A stretch of DNA of 15,317 nt from Lachnospiraceae bacterium (GCA_900767585.1 CAAFZP010000015.1:1-15317); one strand, 5' to 3'. Numbered from the stretch's first letter, positions 6,432 through 14,274 are shown. A program made the numbers and translations. The notes: generated by a model from the sequence alone, not told the origin.

Positions 6432-7970
6432 TTGGAGAGACAGGAGAAACGCTATATTATGGCGCTAGACGCCGGTACAACGAGCAACCGCTGTATCTTA
6501 TTTGATAAGAGCGGTACGATCGTGAGTATGGCGCAGAAAGAATTTACACAGATATTTCCGCAGCCTGGCTGGGTAGAGCATGATGCAAATGAGATCTGGT
6601 CGACGCAGCTTGGTGTGGCAGTGGAAGCAATGTCTAAGATCAATGTGACGGCAGAGGATATCGCGGCAATCGGAATTACGAACCAGCGGGAGACAACGAT
6701 TATCTGGGATAAGAAGACCGGACAGCCAATCTGCAATGCGATTGTCTGGCAGTGCCGGAGAACCGCAGAATATTGTGAATCGTTGCTTGGTCAGACGATG
6801 ATGGATGCAGAAGGAAATGTGCTTCCGGTTAAGGATGTGATCCAGCAAAAAACAGGTTTGATCGTAGATCCGTATTTCTCCGCGACAAAGGTAAAATGGG
6901 TGTTAGACCACGTGCCGCAGGCAAGAAAACGGGCAGAAGCCGGAGAGCTGTTATTTGGAACGGTTGAGACATGGCTTATCTGGAAGCTCACCGGAGGTGC
7001 GGTACATGTGACGGATTATTCCAATGCGTCACGAACGATGATGTTCAACATCCATACGCTTCAGTGGGATGCAGATATCTTAAAACTGTTGGATATTCCG
7101 GAATGCATGCTGCCAAAGGTGCGTTCGAACAGCGAGGTTTATGGTTATACATGTACGAATCTGTTAGGCGGAGAGATCCCGATTGCAGGTGCCGCGGGCG
7201 ATCAGCAGGCAGCGTTGTTTGGACAGAATTGTTTCCATGCTGGCGACGCGAAGAATACATATGGAACCGGATGTTTCCTTCTGATGAATACCGGTGAGAC
7301 ACCGATCCTTTCTAAGCACGGGCTTGTAACGACGATCGGCTGGGGCAGAGAAGGAAAGATCAATTATGCACTCGAAGGTTCGATCTTCGTTGCAGGCGCA
7401 GCAATACAGTGGCTGCGTGATGAGATGGAATTTATCCGGGATGCGGCACAGAGTGAGGAACTTGCCTCGCAGGTAGATGATACGGCAGGGTGTTATGTTG
7501 TTCCGGCGTTTACCGGTCTTGGTGCCCCATATTGGGACAGTTACGCGCGTGGTACGATCGTGGGATTGACACGCGGTGTGAATAAAAAACATATCGTGCG
7601 GGCAACGCTTGATTCGATCGCTTATCAGGTGGCGGATGTGCTTACGGCGATGAATCAGGATTCCGGGATTCATCTGCAATCGCTGAATGTGGATGGCGGT
7701 GCAAGTGCGAATAACTATCTGATGCAGACGCAGGCAGATATCATACAGGTTCCGGTCAGGCGTCCGGTATGTGTGGAGTCGACAGCGCTCGGAGCGGCAT
7801 ATCTGGCGGGACTGGCTGTCTCGTACTGGAAGGATATGGACGAGATCCGAAGAAACGCACAGACCGAACGGATATTTGAACCACAGATCACAGAAGAAGA
7901 GAAAAATGAGCGTGTGCGCGGCTGGGATAAGGCCGTGCGGACATCATTTGACTGGGCTAAAGGAGAGTAG
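6432..7970 (+). CDS. glpK: Glycerol kinase (probable TTG start)
   Basis: A 512-residue FGGY-family kinase that phosphorylates glycerol to sn-glycerol 3-phosphate with ATP. It opens with MALDAGTTSNRC, the phosphate-1 loop, and carries the glycerol-site text TNQRET and PGWVEHDANEIW, YFSATKVKW, the ATP-site GTGCFLLMNTGE and the C-terminal DGGASANNYLMQTQADI and LGAAYLAGLA motifs. The frame is open back to a TTG at 6408. I choose TTG 6432 because GAGG (6420-6423) lies 8 bases upstream and it keeps the KRYIMALD strand that other GlpKs have; ATG 6459 (AGGAG 12 bases upstream) would cut that strand off. In the place where Enterococcus GlpK has a PTS-phosphorylated histidine (HFYG, just before VPIAG), this protein reads CTNLLGGEIPIAG, so that control is probably absent. 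No glpF or glpD is nearby. Confidence 0.95.
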   Translation: MERQEKRYIMALDAGTTSNRCILFDKSGTIVSMAQKEFTQIFPQPGWVEHDANEIWSTQLGVAVEAMSKINVTAEDIAAIGITNQRETTIIWDKKTGQPICNAIVWQCRRTAEYCESLLGQTMMDAEGNVLPVKDVIQQKTGLIVDPYFSATKVKWVLDHVPQARKRAEAGELLFGTVETWLIWKLTGGAVHVTDYSNASRTMMFNIHTLQWDADILKLLDIPECMLPKVRSNSEVYGYTCTNLLGGEIPIAGAAGDQQAALFGQNCFHAGDAKNTYGTGCFLLMNTGETPILSKHGLVTTIGWGREGKINYALEGSIFVAGAAIQWLRDEMEFIRDAAQSEELASQVDDTAGCYVVPAFTGLGAPYWDSYARGTIVGLTRGVNKKHIVRATLDSIAYQVADVLTAMNQDSGIHLQSLNVDGGASANNYLMQTQADIIQVPVRRPVCVESTALGAAYLAGLAVSYWKDMDEIRRNAQTERIFEPQITEEEKNERVRGWDKAVRTSFDWAKGE

Positions 7971-7976
7971 ACAGAC

Positions 7977-8201
7977 ATGAATCCAATGAATTTTATGAAA
8001 GCAAAAGGACTGTTGACGCAGTTTACAACGAATCATCCGAAGCTTCCGGCATTTTTCAAGGCGGCATCGTCGCAGATTGGTGAAGGTTCAATCATAGAGA
8101 TCAGTGTGACAACGGCAGAAGGGAAGAATCTCTGTACGAACATGAAGGTGAGACCGGAAGATATGCAGCTTGTTGAAGAGTTGAAGAATCTTTCAAAGTA
8201 A
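7977..8201 (+). CDS. Conserved-looking small protein of unknown function (74 aa)
   Basis: A 74-residue soluble protein lying 6 bases after glpK and 27 before the chemoreceptor. It has AAGGAG 11 bases upstream, inside the end of glpK. It begins with a basic amphipathic stretch (MNPMNFMKAKGLLTQF, then NHPKLPAFFKAAS), followed by a beta-strand-like block IGEGSIIEISVTTAEGKNLCTNMKV (about 34-58) and a short acidic helix. There is no membrane segment, signal peptide, metal cluster or known motif. I do not recognise a named family. Good coding character, position and ribosome binding site support a real gene. Confidence 0.82.
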   Translation: MNPMNFMKAKGLLTQFTTNHPKLPAFFKAASSQIGEGSIIEISVTTAEGKNLCTNMKVRPEDMQLVEELKNLSK

Positions 8202-8228
8202 AAATAAACGATAGGAGGAACACGTTAT

Positions 8229-9791
8229 ATGGAAGAAAACATAAAAGAAGCAATGGCTGCGGCACATGATAATATGCAGGAGAAGATGCAGGAGAAAGTC
8301 GCTGAAGTAAAAAATACGCTGGATAGTCTGGAAGGAACGAGCCGGGCGAACCGGTTTACGGTGATCGGATATTCCATCTACAATGCAGTTTTGCTGGCAT
8401 GCTATCTTGTGGAGGTAATCAAGGGTAGTCGTACAGGTGGATATTTCGCAATCTTTGCGGCACTTTCCATCCTGCCACTGGCAGCAATCTGGATCGAATA
8501 TAAGCGGAACCCGGAAAGTGAGAATCTGAAGCGGATTTTGATTTATTCATATGCAGTATTTTACACCTTTACGATATTTACAACCGTTTCTCCGGTTGCA
8601 TTTGTGTACGGTGCACTCGTTAGTTTGTTCGTCATTGTATATGGACAGAAACGATTGAGCTTTGGCACAGCGGGAGGAATCTTCCTCCTTAACCTGATCC
8701 ATGTGATTTATATGGCAGCAAATGGCATGATTACATCCGAGAATGTTACAAATATAGAGATCCGGATTGGATTTACTTTGTTGTTTGCAGTATTCATGGT
8801 AATGGCGACAAATGTTATCATCTCGAACAATGAAGCGAAGATGAAGGCTATCACACAGGAGAAGGAGTCTGTATCTGCAATGTTAGAGCAGATTCTGGAA
8901 ATCTCCGAGAATATGATCGGAGATATTCTGACAGTTTCGGAGAAGATGACAACGCTGGAGGATTCGGTTACAAAGACAAAGGCCTCCATGGAAGAAGTAA
9001 CAAATGGAACAAATGATACCGCGGATTCGGTACAGTCCCAGCTCCTTAAGACGGAGGAAATCCAGCAGGTAATCGAGCGTGTGGAACATGTATCCGATAC
9101 GATCGAGAGCGACATGGATGAGGCGAGCGAGGAGGTTGCACAGGGTAAGAACAAGATTGATGAACTGATCTCGCAGGTGGAGACAAGCGATGAAGCGAGC
9201 AAGAAGGTGGCAACGGAGCTCGATAAGCTGACAGCGTATGCAAGCCAGATGCAGGGAATCGTGGATATCATCGGGAACATCACCGATCAGACAAGCCTTC
9301 TTTCCTTGAATGCAAGTATTGAGGCAGCAAGAGTCGGTGAAGCAGGTAAGGGCTTTGCAGTCGTTGCATCTGAGATTTCTGCTCTTGCAGACCAGACCCA
9401 GGAAGCAACGGTCAACATCGCCGAACTGATTGGAAATATTTCAGAGGAGCTGACAGAGGTTGTAAATGTTGTCAGCTACCTGATTGATAACAATAAGTTA
9501 CAGAGCATCGCAGCGACTGAGACTGCATCGAGCTTCGAGACGATCGCAAGCCGGACACAGGATATCCATCAGTTGACAGAGGAGCTGACCGGACTGGTAT
9601 CTTCTCTGGCACAGTCGAATGAGGCAATCGTGGATAGTATCCAGACAATCTCGGCAGCAACCGAGGAAGTGACAGCACATTCGAGCGTAACACTTGAGAG
9701 CAGCGAGGAGAACAGCTCCATCGTTGTAGAGGTTGGTGATATCGTCGGAGAATTGCAGGCACTTGCAGAACGTCTGAGTGCATTAAGCTAA
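8229..9791 (+). CDS. Methyl-accepting chemotaxis protein with six N-terminal membrane segments
   Basis: A 520-residue chemoreceptor-type signal transducer. Residues 1-40 are a charged, cytoplasmic-looking helix. About six hydrophobic segments follow at roughly 43-65, 72-90, 103-120, 122-139, 145-163 and 180-199, with only short loops, so there is no extracellular ligand-binding domain. No HAMP domain is evident. Residues ~205-518 form the long coiled-coil signalling domain, with the conserved hairpin tip NITDQTSLLSLNASIEAAR then GEAGKGFAVVASEISALA (350-387), which contacts CheA and CheW. The C-terminus lacks a CheR-docking pentapeptide. AGGAGG (8213-8218) lies 10 bases before the ATG. No intrinsic terminator was found after it, so its transcript probably runs into the Trp T-box. 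Confidence 0.93.
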   Translation: MEENIKEAMAAAHDNMQEKMQEKVAEVKNTLDSLEGTSRANRFTVIGYSIYNAVLLACYLVEVIKGSRTGGYFAIFAALSILPLAAIWIEYKRNPESENLKRILIYSYAVFYTFTIFTTVSPVAFVYGALVSLFVIVYGQKRLSFGTAGGIFLLNLIHVIYMAANGMITSENVTNIEIRIGFTLLFAVFMVMATNVIISNNEAKMKAITQEKESVSAMLEQILEISENMIGDILTVSEKMTTLEDSVTKTKASMEEVTNGTNDTADSVQSQLLKTEEIQQVIERVEHVSDTIESDMDEASEEVAQGKNKIDELISQVETSDEASKKVATELDKLTAYASQMQGIVDIIGNITDQTSLLSLNASIEAARVGEAGKGFAVVASEISALADQTQEATVNIAELIGNISEELTEVVNVVSYLIDNNKLQSIAATETASSFETIASRTQDIHQLTEELTGLVSSLAQSNEAIVDSIQTISAATEEVTAHSSVTLESSEENSSIVVEVGDIVGELQALAERLSALS

Positions 9792-9830
9792 TATGGTTTT
9801 GACAAAGGAAAAATAGCTGAAAAAAGGTTA

Positions 9831-9859
9831 TTGACTTTTTTTCCGAAGTAGAGTAGTAT
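9831..9859 (+). promoter_or_regulatory. Promoter of the trp operon
   Basis: TTGACT (9831-9836) and TAGTAT (9854-9859) are separated by exactly 17 bases, with the transcript start expected near 9866, just before the T-box stem I region. It lies 40 bases after the chemoreceptor stop. Confidence 0.75.
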
Positions 9860-9865
9860 GAACCT

Positions 9866-10154
9866 ATCAAAAATGAATAGTGACACGAAACCAATGATGT
9901 GGAGATAACGTTACATCGTGCACGTACAGAGAATCCGGGAGGCTGAGAACCGGGTCGGACGCAGGGTAGCAAATGGACCACGGAGGGCATAGTCAAAGGA
10001 GCATCCGCTCTGAGTATTCTATGACGTTCGCATACGTTAGTTGCAGGGAATATGATAGTATTCTGAAAGAGCATGGGAGGAAACTCTCATGAAACAAGGT
10101 GGCACCGCGGGAATTCCGTCCTTGACAAAAGTATATTTTGTCAAGGACTTTTTT
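9866..10154 (+). ncRNA. T-box riboswitch, tRNA-Trp specific
   Basis: A cis-acting leader that senses uncharged tRNA and controls read-through into trpE. Seen directly: the stem I AG bulge ACAGAGA with a distal loop GGCTGAGAA; a specifier-loop reading AAA-TGG-A (TGG at 9974-9976) closed by CCAC (9978-9981) pairing with GTGG near 9899; the conserved T-box AAGGTGGCACCGCG (10096-10109); then the terminator hairpin. TGG is the tryptophan codon. The bulge TGGC would pair with a GCCA tRNA end, which needs discriminator base G73, the base found in bacterial tRNA-Trp; this second match supports the specificity independently. The downstream trp genes agree. Exact stem II/III pairing was not resolved. 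Confidence 0.95.
10118..10154 (+). terminator. T-box regulated terminator
   Basis: GTCCTTGACAAAA (10118-10130) and its perfect complement (10136-10148) form a 13-bp stem around GTATA, followed by six T (10149-10154). Its 5' arm overlaps the bases that would join the T-box in the alternative antiterminator, as the mechanism requires. Confidence 0.93.
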
Positions 10155-10205
10155 ATTGCAATGAATAAATTATTGGAACCATGTCACGAAGAAAGGAGTT
10201 TGGAG

Positions 10206-11681
10206 ATGATCAGACCAACATTAGAAGAAGCGATGCAGTATCAGAAGGATTATAAGGTTGTTCCGGTGTTAAAGGAAATCTATTCCGATATCCGCACACC
10301 GATGCAGGTGCTGAAGATACTGAAAAAGGCAAGCAGACATTGCTATATGTTAGAGAGTGTGGAGAACCAGGAGAACTGGGGACGCTATACATTTCTTGGT
10401 TATAAGCCAAAGCTTTGCGTGACATGCATGAACGGAACGCTGAAAGTCACCGATGTGAACGGAACGGTAATCCGCGAGGAACTGGTACAGCATCCGGAAG
10501 CCTGCATCAATGAAATCCTTGCAGATTACAAGAGTCCGAAGATTGAGGGATTCCCGACATTCACCGGCGGACTGGTTGGGTATTTTGCATATGATTACAT
10601 CAAATACAGTGAACCGAAGCTGAATCTGGATGTGGAAGATGAGGAAGGGTTTAACGATGTAGATCTGATGCTGTTCGATAAGGTGATCGTATTTGACAAT
10701 GTGAAGCAGAAGCTGCTCATCGTCGCGAATGCGAAGACGGATAACCTGACGGAGAATTACATCCATGCGGTGGAAGAAATATCTGAGATCATTGAACTGA
10801 TCAAACATGGCGAGGAAGCAGAGATAGAACCGGCGAAGATGACATCCGAATACCGGAAGCTGTTCGATAAGGAGGCTTTCTGCAACATGGTGGAGAAAGC
10901 GAAGAATTATATCTACGAAGGAGATATCTTCCAGGTTGTATTATCGAACCGGCTGGAAGCGGATTTCTCCGGAAGCCTGCTGAATACTTACCGCGTACTC
11001 CGTACCATCAATCCATCGCCATATATGTTCTATTTCAGCGGCGACGACATCGAGGTAGCTGGAGCTTCCCCGGAGACATTGGTGAAGCTGGAAAATGGTG
11101 TGTTACATACTTTTCCATTGGCGGGAACCAGACCGAGAGGAAAGACGAAGGAAGAAGATATTCGAAACGAAGAGGAACTTTTAGCAGACGAGAAAGAGCG
11201 TTCCGAACACAATATGCTCGTCGATCTCGGAAGAAATGATATCGGCAAGATCAGCAAGTTCGGAAGCGTGGAAGTGGAGAAATACATGAGCATCGAGCGG
11301 TATTCGCATGTGATGCATATCGGTTCTACGGTACGCGGGGAACTGCGGGACGACTGCTCCGTGACAGATGCGGTCGATGCGATCCTTCCGGCAGGAACCT
11401 TGTCCGGAGCACCGAAGATCCGTGCCTGTGAGATCATCAATGAACTTGAGAACAACAAACGCGGCATCTACGGTGGAGCAATCGGATATATTGATTTTAC
11501 CGGAAACTTAGATACCTGTATCGCGATCCGGATCGCATATAAGAAGAACGGAAAGGTATTCGTACGAAGCGGAGCCGGAATCGTGGCAGACAGTGTGCCG
11601 GAGAATGAATATCAGGAATGTATCAACAAGGCAAAGGCTGTGATGAAAGCAATCGAGATCTCACAGGAAATGACAGACTAA
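10206..11681 (+). CDS. trpE: Anthranilate synthase component I
   Basis: A 491-residue large subunit that converts chorismate to anthranilate, using ammonia supplied by TrpG. The N-terminal part has MLESVE (48-53), equivalent to the LLES motif of the tryptophan feedback site, followed by WGRYTFLGYKP. The chorismate-binding domain has LAGTRPRGK, DEKERSEHNMLVDLGRND, PAGTLSGAPKIRACEII, YGGAIGYIDFTGNLDTCIAIR and GAGIVADSVPENEYQE, all intact. The ATG at 10206 is chosen for AAAGGAG (10192-10198) 7 bases upstream and the family-like N-terminus. The open frame reaches back to 10089, but that part lies inside the T-box antiterminator/terminator and is not expected to be protein. First gene after the T-box; 16 bases before trpG. 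Confidence 0.97.
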   Translation: MIRPTLEEAMQYQKDYKVVPVLKEIYSDIRTPMQVLKILKKASRHCYMLESVENQENWGRYTFLGYKPKLCVTCMNGTLKVTDVNGTVIREELVQHPEACINEILADYKSPKIEGFPTFTGGLVGYFAYDYIKYSEPKLNLDVEDEEGFNDVDLMLFDKVIVFDNVKQKLLIVANAKTDNLTENYIHAVEEISEIIELIKHGEEAEIEPAKMTSEYRKLFDKEAFCNMVEKAKNYIYEGDIFQVVLSNRLEADFSGSLLNTYRVLRTINPSPYMFYFSGDDIEVAGASPETLVKLENGVLHTFPLAGTRPRGKTKEEDIRNEEELLADEKERSEHNMLVDLGRNDIGKISKFGSVEVEKYMSIERYSHVMHIGSTVRGELRDDCSVTDAVDAILPAGTLSGAPKIRACEIINELENNKRGIYGGAIGYIDFTGNLDTCIAIRIAYKKNGKVFVRSGAGIVADSVPENEYQECINKAKAVMKAIEISQEMTD

Positions 11682-11697
11682 GAAAGGAGATGGCAGC

Positions 11698-12267
11698 ATG
11701 ATATTACTGATTGATAATTACGATAGTTTTTCTTACAACTTGTATCAGCTTATCGGAATGATCCGGCCGGACATCAAGGTTATAAGAAATGATGAGATGA
11801 CGATTGCGGAGATCGAAGCACTGGCACCGGATCACATCATCGTATCACCGGGACCGGGCAGACCCAAGGATGCCGGAATCTGTGAGGAAGTCATTGATTA
11901 CTTCAAAGGGAAGATTCCAATCTTCGGCGTGTGTCTCGGACATCAGGCAATCTGCGAGACATTCGGCGGCGTAGTCGGATATGCGAAGAAGCTGATGCAT
12001 GGAAAGATGTCCATCGTTGATCTCGACACCGACAGTGCCATCTTCAAGGGGATGGAGCCAAAATTACAGGCAGCCAGATATCATTCCCTCGCCGCAGAGG
12101 AAGACAAGCTTCCGGCGGAGCTGAAGGTGATCGCCCGCACGGAGGACGGCGAGATCATGGCAGTGGAGCACCGGGACTACCCGGTATACGGCGTACAGTT
12201 CCACCCGGAGTCAATCCTTACACCGGATGGAAGGAAAATTATGGAGCGGTTTTTGAAGGTAAGTTAG
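11698..12267 (+). CDS. trpG: Anthranilate synthase component II (glutamine amidotransferase)
   Basis: A 189-residue class I glutamine amidotransferase that releases ammonia from glutamine for TrpE. It starts MILLIDNYDSFSYNLYQ, has the oxyanion-loop SPGPGRPKDAG (50-60), the nucleophile motif GVCLGHQAI with Cys79, and the other triad residues in VQFHPES (His169, Glu171). Length is typical of a stand-alone TrpG; there is no fusion to TrpD. AAAGGAG lies 8 bases upstream. Nothing in the sequence tells whether it also serves folate synthesis as PabA, but its place between trpE and trpD argues for tryptophan. Confidence 0.97.
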   Translation: MILLIDNYDSFSYNLYQLIGMIRPDIKVIRNDEMTIAEIEALAPDHIIVSPGPGRPKDAGICEEVIDYFKGKIPIFGVCLGHQAICETFGGVVGYAKKLMHGKMSIVDLDTDSAIFKGMEPKLQAARYHSLAAEEDKLPAELKVIARTEDGEIMAVEHRDYPVYGVQFHPESILTPDGRKIMERFLKVS

Positions 12268-12280
12268 AAGGAATTACATT

Positions 12281-12376
12281 ATGCCAAGGCTATGCTTAAT
12301 GATTCTACAGCAGACCGTTGAAGCACGCCGGCACTTAATGAGTGCGGAGCACGAATTTAGTACCGCTGCGTGCTGA
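12281..12376 (+). CDS. Possible 31-residue ORF inside the trpG-trpD repeat
   Basis: An ATG at 12281 follows AAGGA by about 8 bases, 13 bases after the trpG stop, and opens a 31-codon frame (MPRLCLMILQQTVEARRHLM..., ending STAAC) closed by TGA at 12374-12376. The frame lies almost wholly inside the inverted-repeat element. The ribosome binding site and distance would suit translation coupled to trpG. Because the coding sequence is the repeat itself, it may be a by-product of the repeat and not a selected gene. Confidence 0.25.
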   Translation: MPRLCLMILQQTVEARRHLMSAEHEFSTAAC

Positions 12377-12424
12377 ACCGAGCGAGAGCGCGTCTGCAGA
12401 GAATTATTAAGCATAGACTTGGCA
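12282..12424. repeat. 143-bp inverted-repeat element between trpG and trpD
   Basis: The ends are a 25-base terminal inverted repeat: TGCCAAGGCTATGCTTAAT plus GATTCT (12282-12306) against the reverse complement of 12400-12424, with two mismatches. Further inward GCAGAC pairs with GTCTGC and GCACGC with GCGTGC, and GCACT-TAATG-AGTGC is a perfect small hairpin. The whole element can therefore fold into one long branched hairpin in the trp mRNA. It fills most of the 180-base gap and ends 9 bases before the trpD Shine-Dalgarno AGGAGG (12434-12439). There is no T-run, so it is not an intrinsic terminator. Its end sequence is unrelated to the elements at the window ends. Mobile origin is inferred from structure. 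Confidence 0.75.
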
Positions 12425-12447
12425 AATGAAATGAGGAGGACAAAGCG

Positions 12448-13461
12448 ATGATAAAAGAAGCGATCAGCAAAGCAATGAATAAAGAGAATCTGACAAGAGA
12501 GGAAGCCCTTCAGGTTATGAAGGAGATCATGAGCGGTGAGGCAGAACAATCACAGGTCGCAGCATTTCTGGTAGCTCTGCATATGAAGGGGGAGACAGCC
12601 GAGGAGATTTCCGCCTGTGCCGAAGGTATGCGCAGCTTCGCAACGAAGCTCGACCGTGGCGATATGGACGTGATCGATATCGTCGGAACCGGTGGAGACC
12701 GTTCGAATACATTTAACATCTCAACAACCGCGGCGATTGTAACTGCAGCGGCAGGTGTGGCAGTTGCCAAGCACGGAAACCGTGCCGCTTCGAGTAAATG
12801 TGGAACCGCCGATTGTCTCGAGACGCTCGGGGTCAATCTGATGCTAGAGCCGGAGAAGAATGCGAAGGTGCTGAAGGATACAAACCTGTGCTTCCTGTTC
12901 GCGCAGAAATATCATCCGGCGATGCGCTATGTCGGACCGGTAAGAAAGGCAATCGGTATTCCGACTGTGTTTAATATTCTGGGACCTCTGACAAACCCTG
13001 CTTATAATACATACCAGCTGCTCGGCGTGTACAGCGAGGAACTGCTTGACACGGTTGCGAATGCACTGAAGGATCTTGGCTTAAAACATGCGATGGTTGT
13101 CTATGGCAAGGATTGCTTAGATGAGATTTCCATGAGTGCGGATACTGAGGTTTGCGAGCTTGCCGATGGTAAAGTCACGAAGTACACAATCACGCCGGAA
13201 CAGTTCGGATTCACACGATGCAGGAAGGAAGACCTGGTTGGTGGAACACCGGAAGAAAATGCAGCACTGGTGAAGGAAATCCTAGAAGGAAAGGTAACAG
13301 GTGCAAAGCTTGATGCCGTGCTCATTAACGCGGGTGCAGCCATCCATGTTGCGAAAAATGTGAGTATGGAGGAAGGTATCCAAGAGGCGCGTGAGATGAT
13401 TACAAGTGGCAAGGCGCTTGCAACGATGGAACAGTTTATCGCCGAAACAAATGCAGCATAA
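12448..13461 (+). CDS. trpD: Anthranilate phosphoribosyltransferase
   Basis: A 337-residue enzyme that joins anthranilate to PRPP to give phosphoribosyl-anthranilate. The helical N-terminal domain runs to about residue 70. The PRPP-binding loop is IVGTGGDRSNTFNIST (78-93). KHGNRAASSKCGTADCLETLG (108-128) carries the second substrate loop, and HPAMRYVGPVRKAIGIPTVFNILGPLTNPA is the conserved core. Length fits the family (about 335-345). It has a strong AGGAGG 8 bases upstream, as if translation restarts independently after the repeat-filled gap from trpG. It is separate from TrpG, unlike the fused enterobacterial form. The trpC Shine-Dalgarno begins right after its stop. Confidence 0.97.
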   Translation: MIKEAISKAMNKENLTREEALQVMKEIMSGEAEQSQVAAFLVALHMKGETAEEISACAEGMRSFATKLDRGDMDVIDIVGTGGDRSNTFNISTTAAIVTAAAGVAVAKHGNRAASSKCGTADCLETLGVNLMLEPEKNAKVLKDTNLCFLFAQKYHPAMRYVGPVRKAIGIPTVFNILGPLTNPAYNTYQLLGVYSEELLDTVANALKDLGLKHAMVVYGKDCLDEISMSADTEVCELADGKVTKYTITPEQFGFTRCRKEDLVGGTPEENAALVKEILEGKVTGAKLDAVLINAGAAIHVAKNVSMEEGIQEAREMITSGKALATMEQFIAETNAA

Positions 13462-13473
13462 GGGAGTTAGAGC

Positions 13474-14274
13474 ATGATATTAGATGAGATTGCAGAGAAG
13501 ACACGGGCACGTGTGGAAGAAGACAAGAAGAACATACCGTTTGTGGATATGCGGAATGAAGCAGAGCGGCTGGCAGCAGAATTATCGAAGGAAAACTGCC
13601 CGAAGTTATTTCCATTTTATCAGACTCTGAAGAGTCCGGGAATCTCGTTTATCTGTGAGGTGAAGAAGGCGTCTCCGTCGAAAGGTGTGATCGCAGAGGA
13701 ATTCCCGTATCTCGAGATCGCGAAGGAATATGAGATGGCGGGCGCATCCGCAATCTCCTGCCTGACGGAACCGTATTATTTTCAGGGAAAAGACGTGTAC
13801 TTAAAAGAGATTACCCAGCATGTGACAATTCCGGTGTTGCGAAAAGATTTTACGGTTGATCCGTATATGATCTATCAGGCGCGGACGCTTGGCGCATCGG
13901 CAATCCTGCTGATCTGTTCGCTGCTTTCCCAGTCGGAGTTAGAAGAGTATCAGGCGATTGCAACGGAGCTTGGCATGTCGGCGTTAGTCGAGGCACACGA
14001 TGAGCGGGAAGTGGAGATGGCGCTTCGCGCAGATGCATCGATTATCGGTGTGAATAACCGGGATCTGAAGACATTTATGGTGGATATCAACAATTCCGCC
14101 AGGTATCGGAAGATGGTGCCGAAGGAAGTCGCGTTTGTCTCCGAGAGCGGAATCAAGACGGCAGAGGATATTGCGAAGCTTCTGGAAAATGGCACGGATG
14201 CGGTGTTGATCGGTGAGACACTGATGCGCAGTGCGAACAAGAAGCAGGCATTAGATGAACTGCGGGGAATGTAG
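13474..14274 (+). CDS. trpC: Indole-3-glycerol phosphate synthase
   Basis: A 266-residue TIM-barrel enzyme that closes the indole ring of CdRP. Catalytic and binding residues are present: CEVKKASPSKG (61-71; Glu62, Lys64), LRKDFTVDPYMIYQAR (Lys124 in RKDF), LVEAHDE (Glu173), GVNNRDLKTF (Asn195) and SESGI (223-227), which binds phosphate, followed by DAVLIGE. Length is as expected for the single-function form, not fused to TrpF. GGGAG (13462-13466) lies 7 bases upstream, 12 bases after trpD. Confidence 0.97.
   Translation: MILDEIAEKTRARVEEDKKNIPFVDMRNEAERLAAELSKENCPKLFPFYQTLKSPGISFICEVKKASPSKGVIAEEFPYLEIAKEYEMAGASAISCLTEPYYFQGKDVYLKEITQHVTIPVLRKDFTVDPYMIYQARTLGASAILLICSLLSQSELEEYQAIATELGMSALVEAHDEREVEMALRADASIIGVNNRDLKTFMVDINNSARYRKMVPKEVAFVSESGIKTAEDIAKLLENGTDAVLIGETLMRSANKKQALDELRGM

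Noticed and set aside
8708..9283. 191-codon minus-strand ORF inside the chemoreceptor gene, and other long antisense frames in trp and glpK
   Set aside because: Ser/Thr/Ile-rich shadow of a coiled-coil coding sequence; no start signal, and the plus-strand genes are certain.
9792..9830. Possible terminator after the chemoreceptor gene
   Set aside because: The T-run at 9836-9842 belongs to the spacer of the trp promoter and has no GC-rich hairpin before it.
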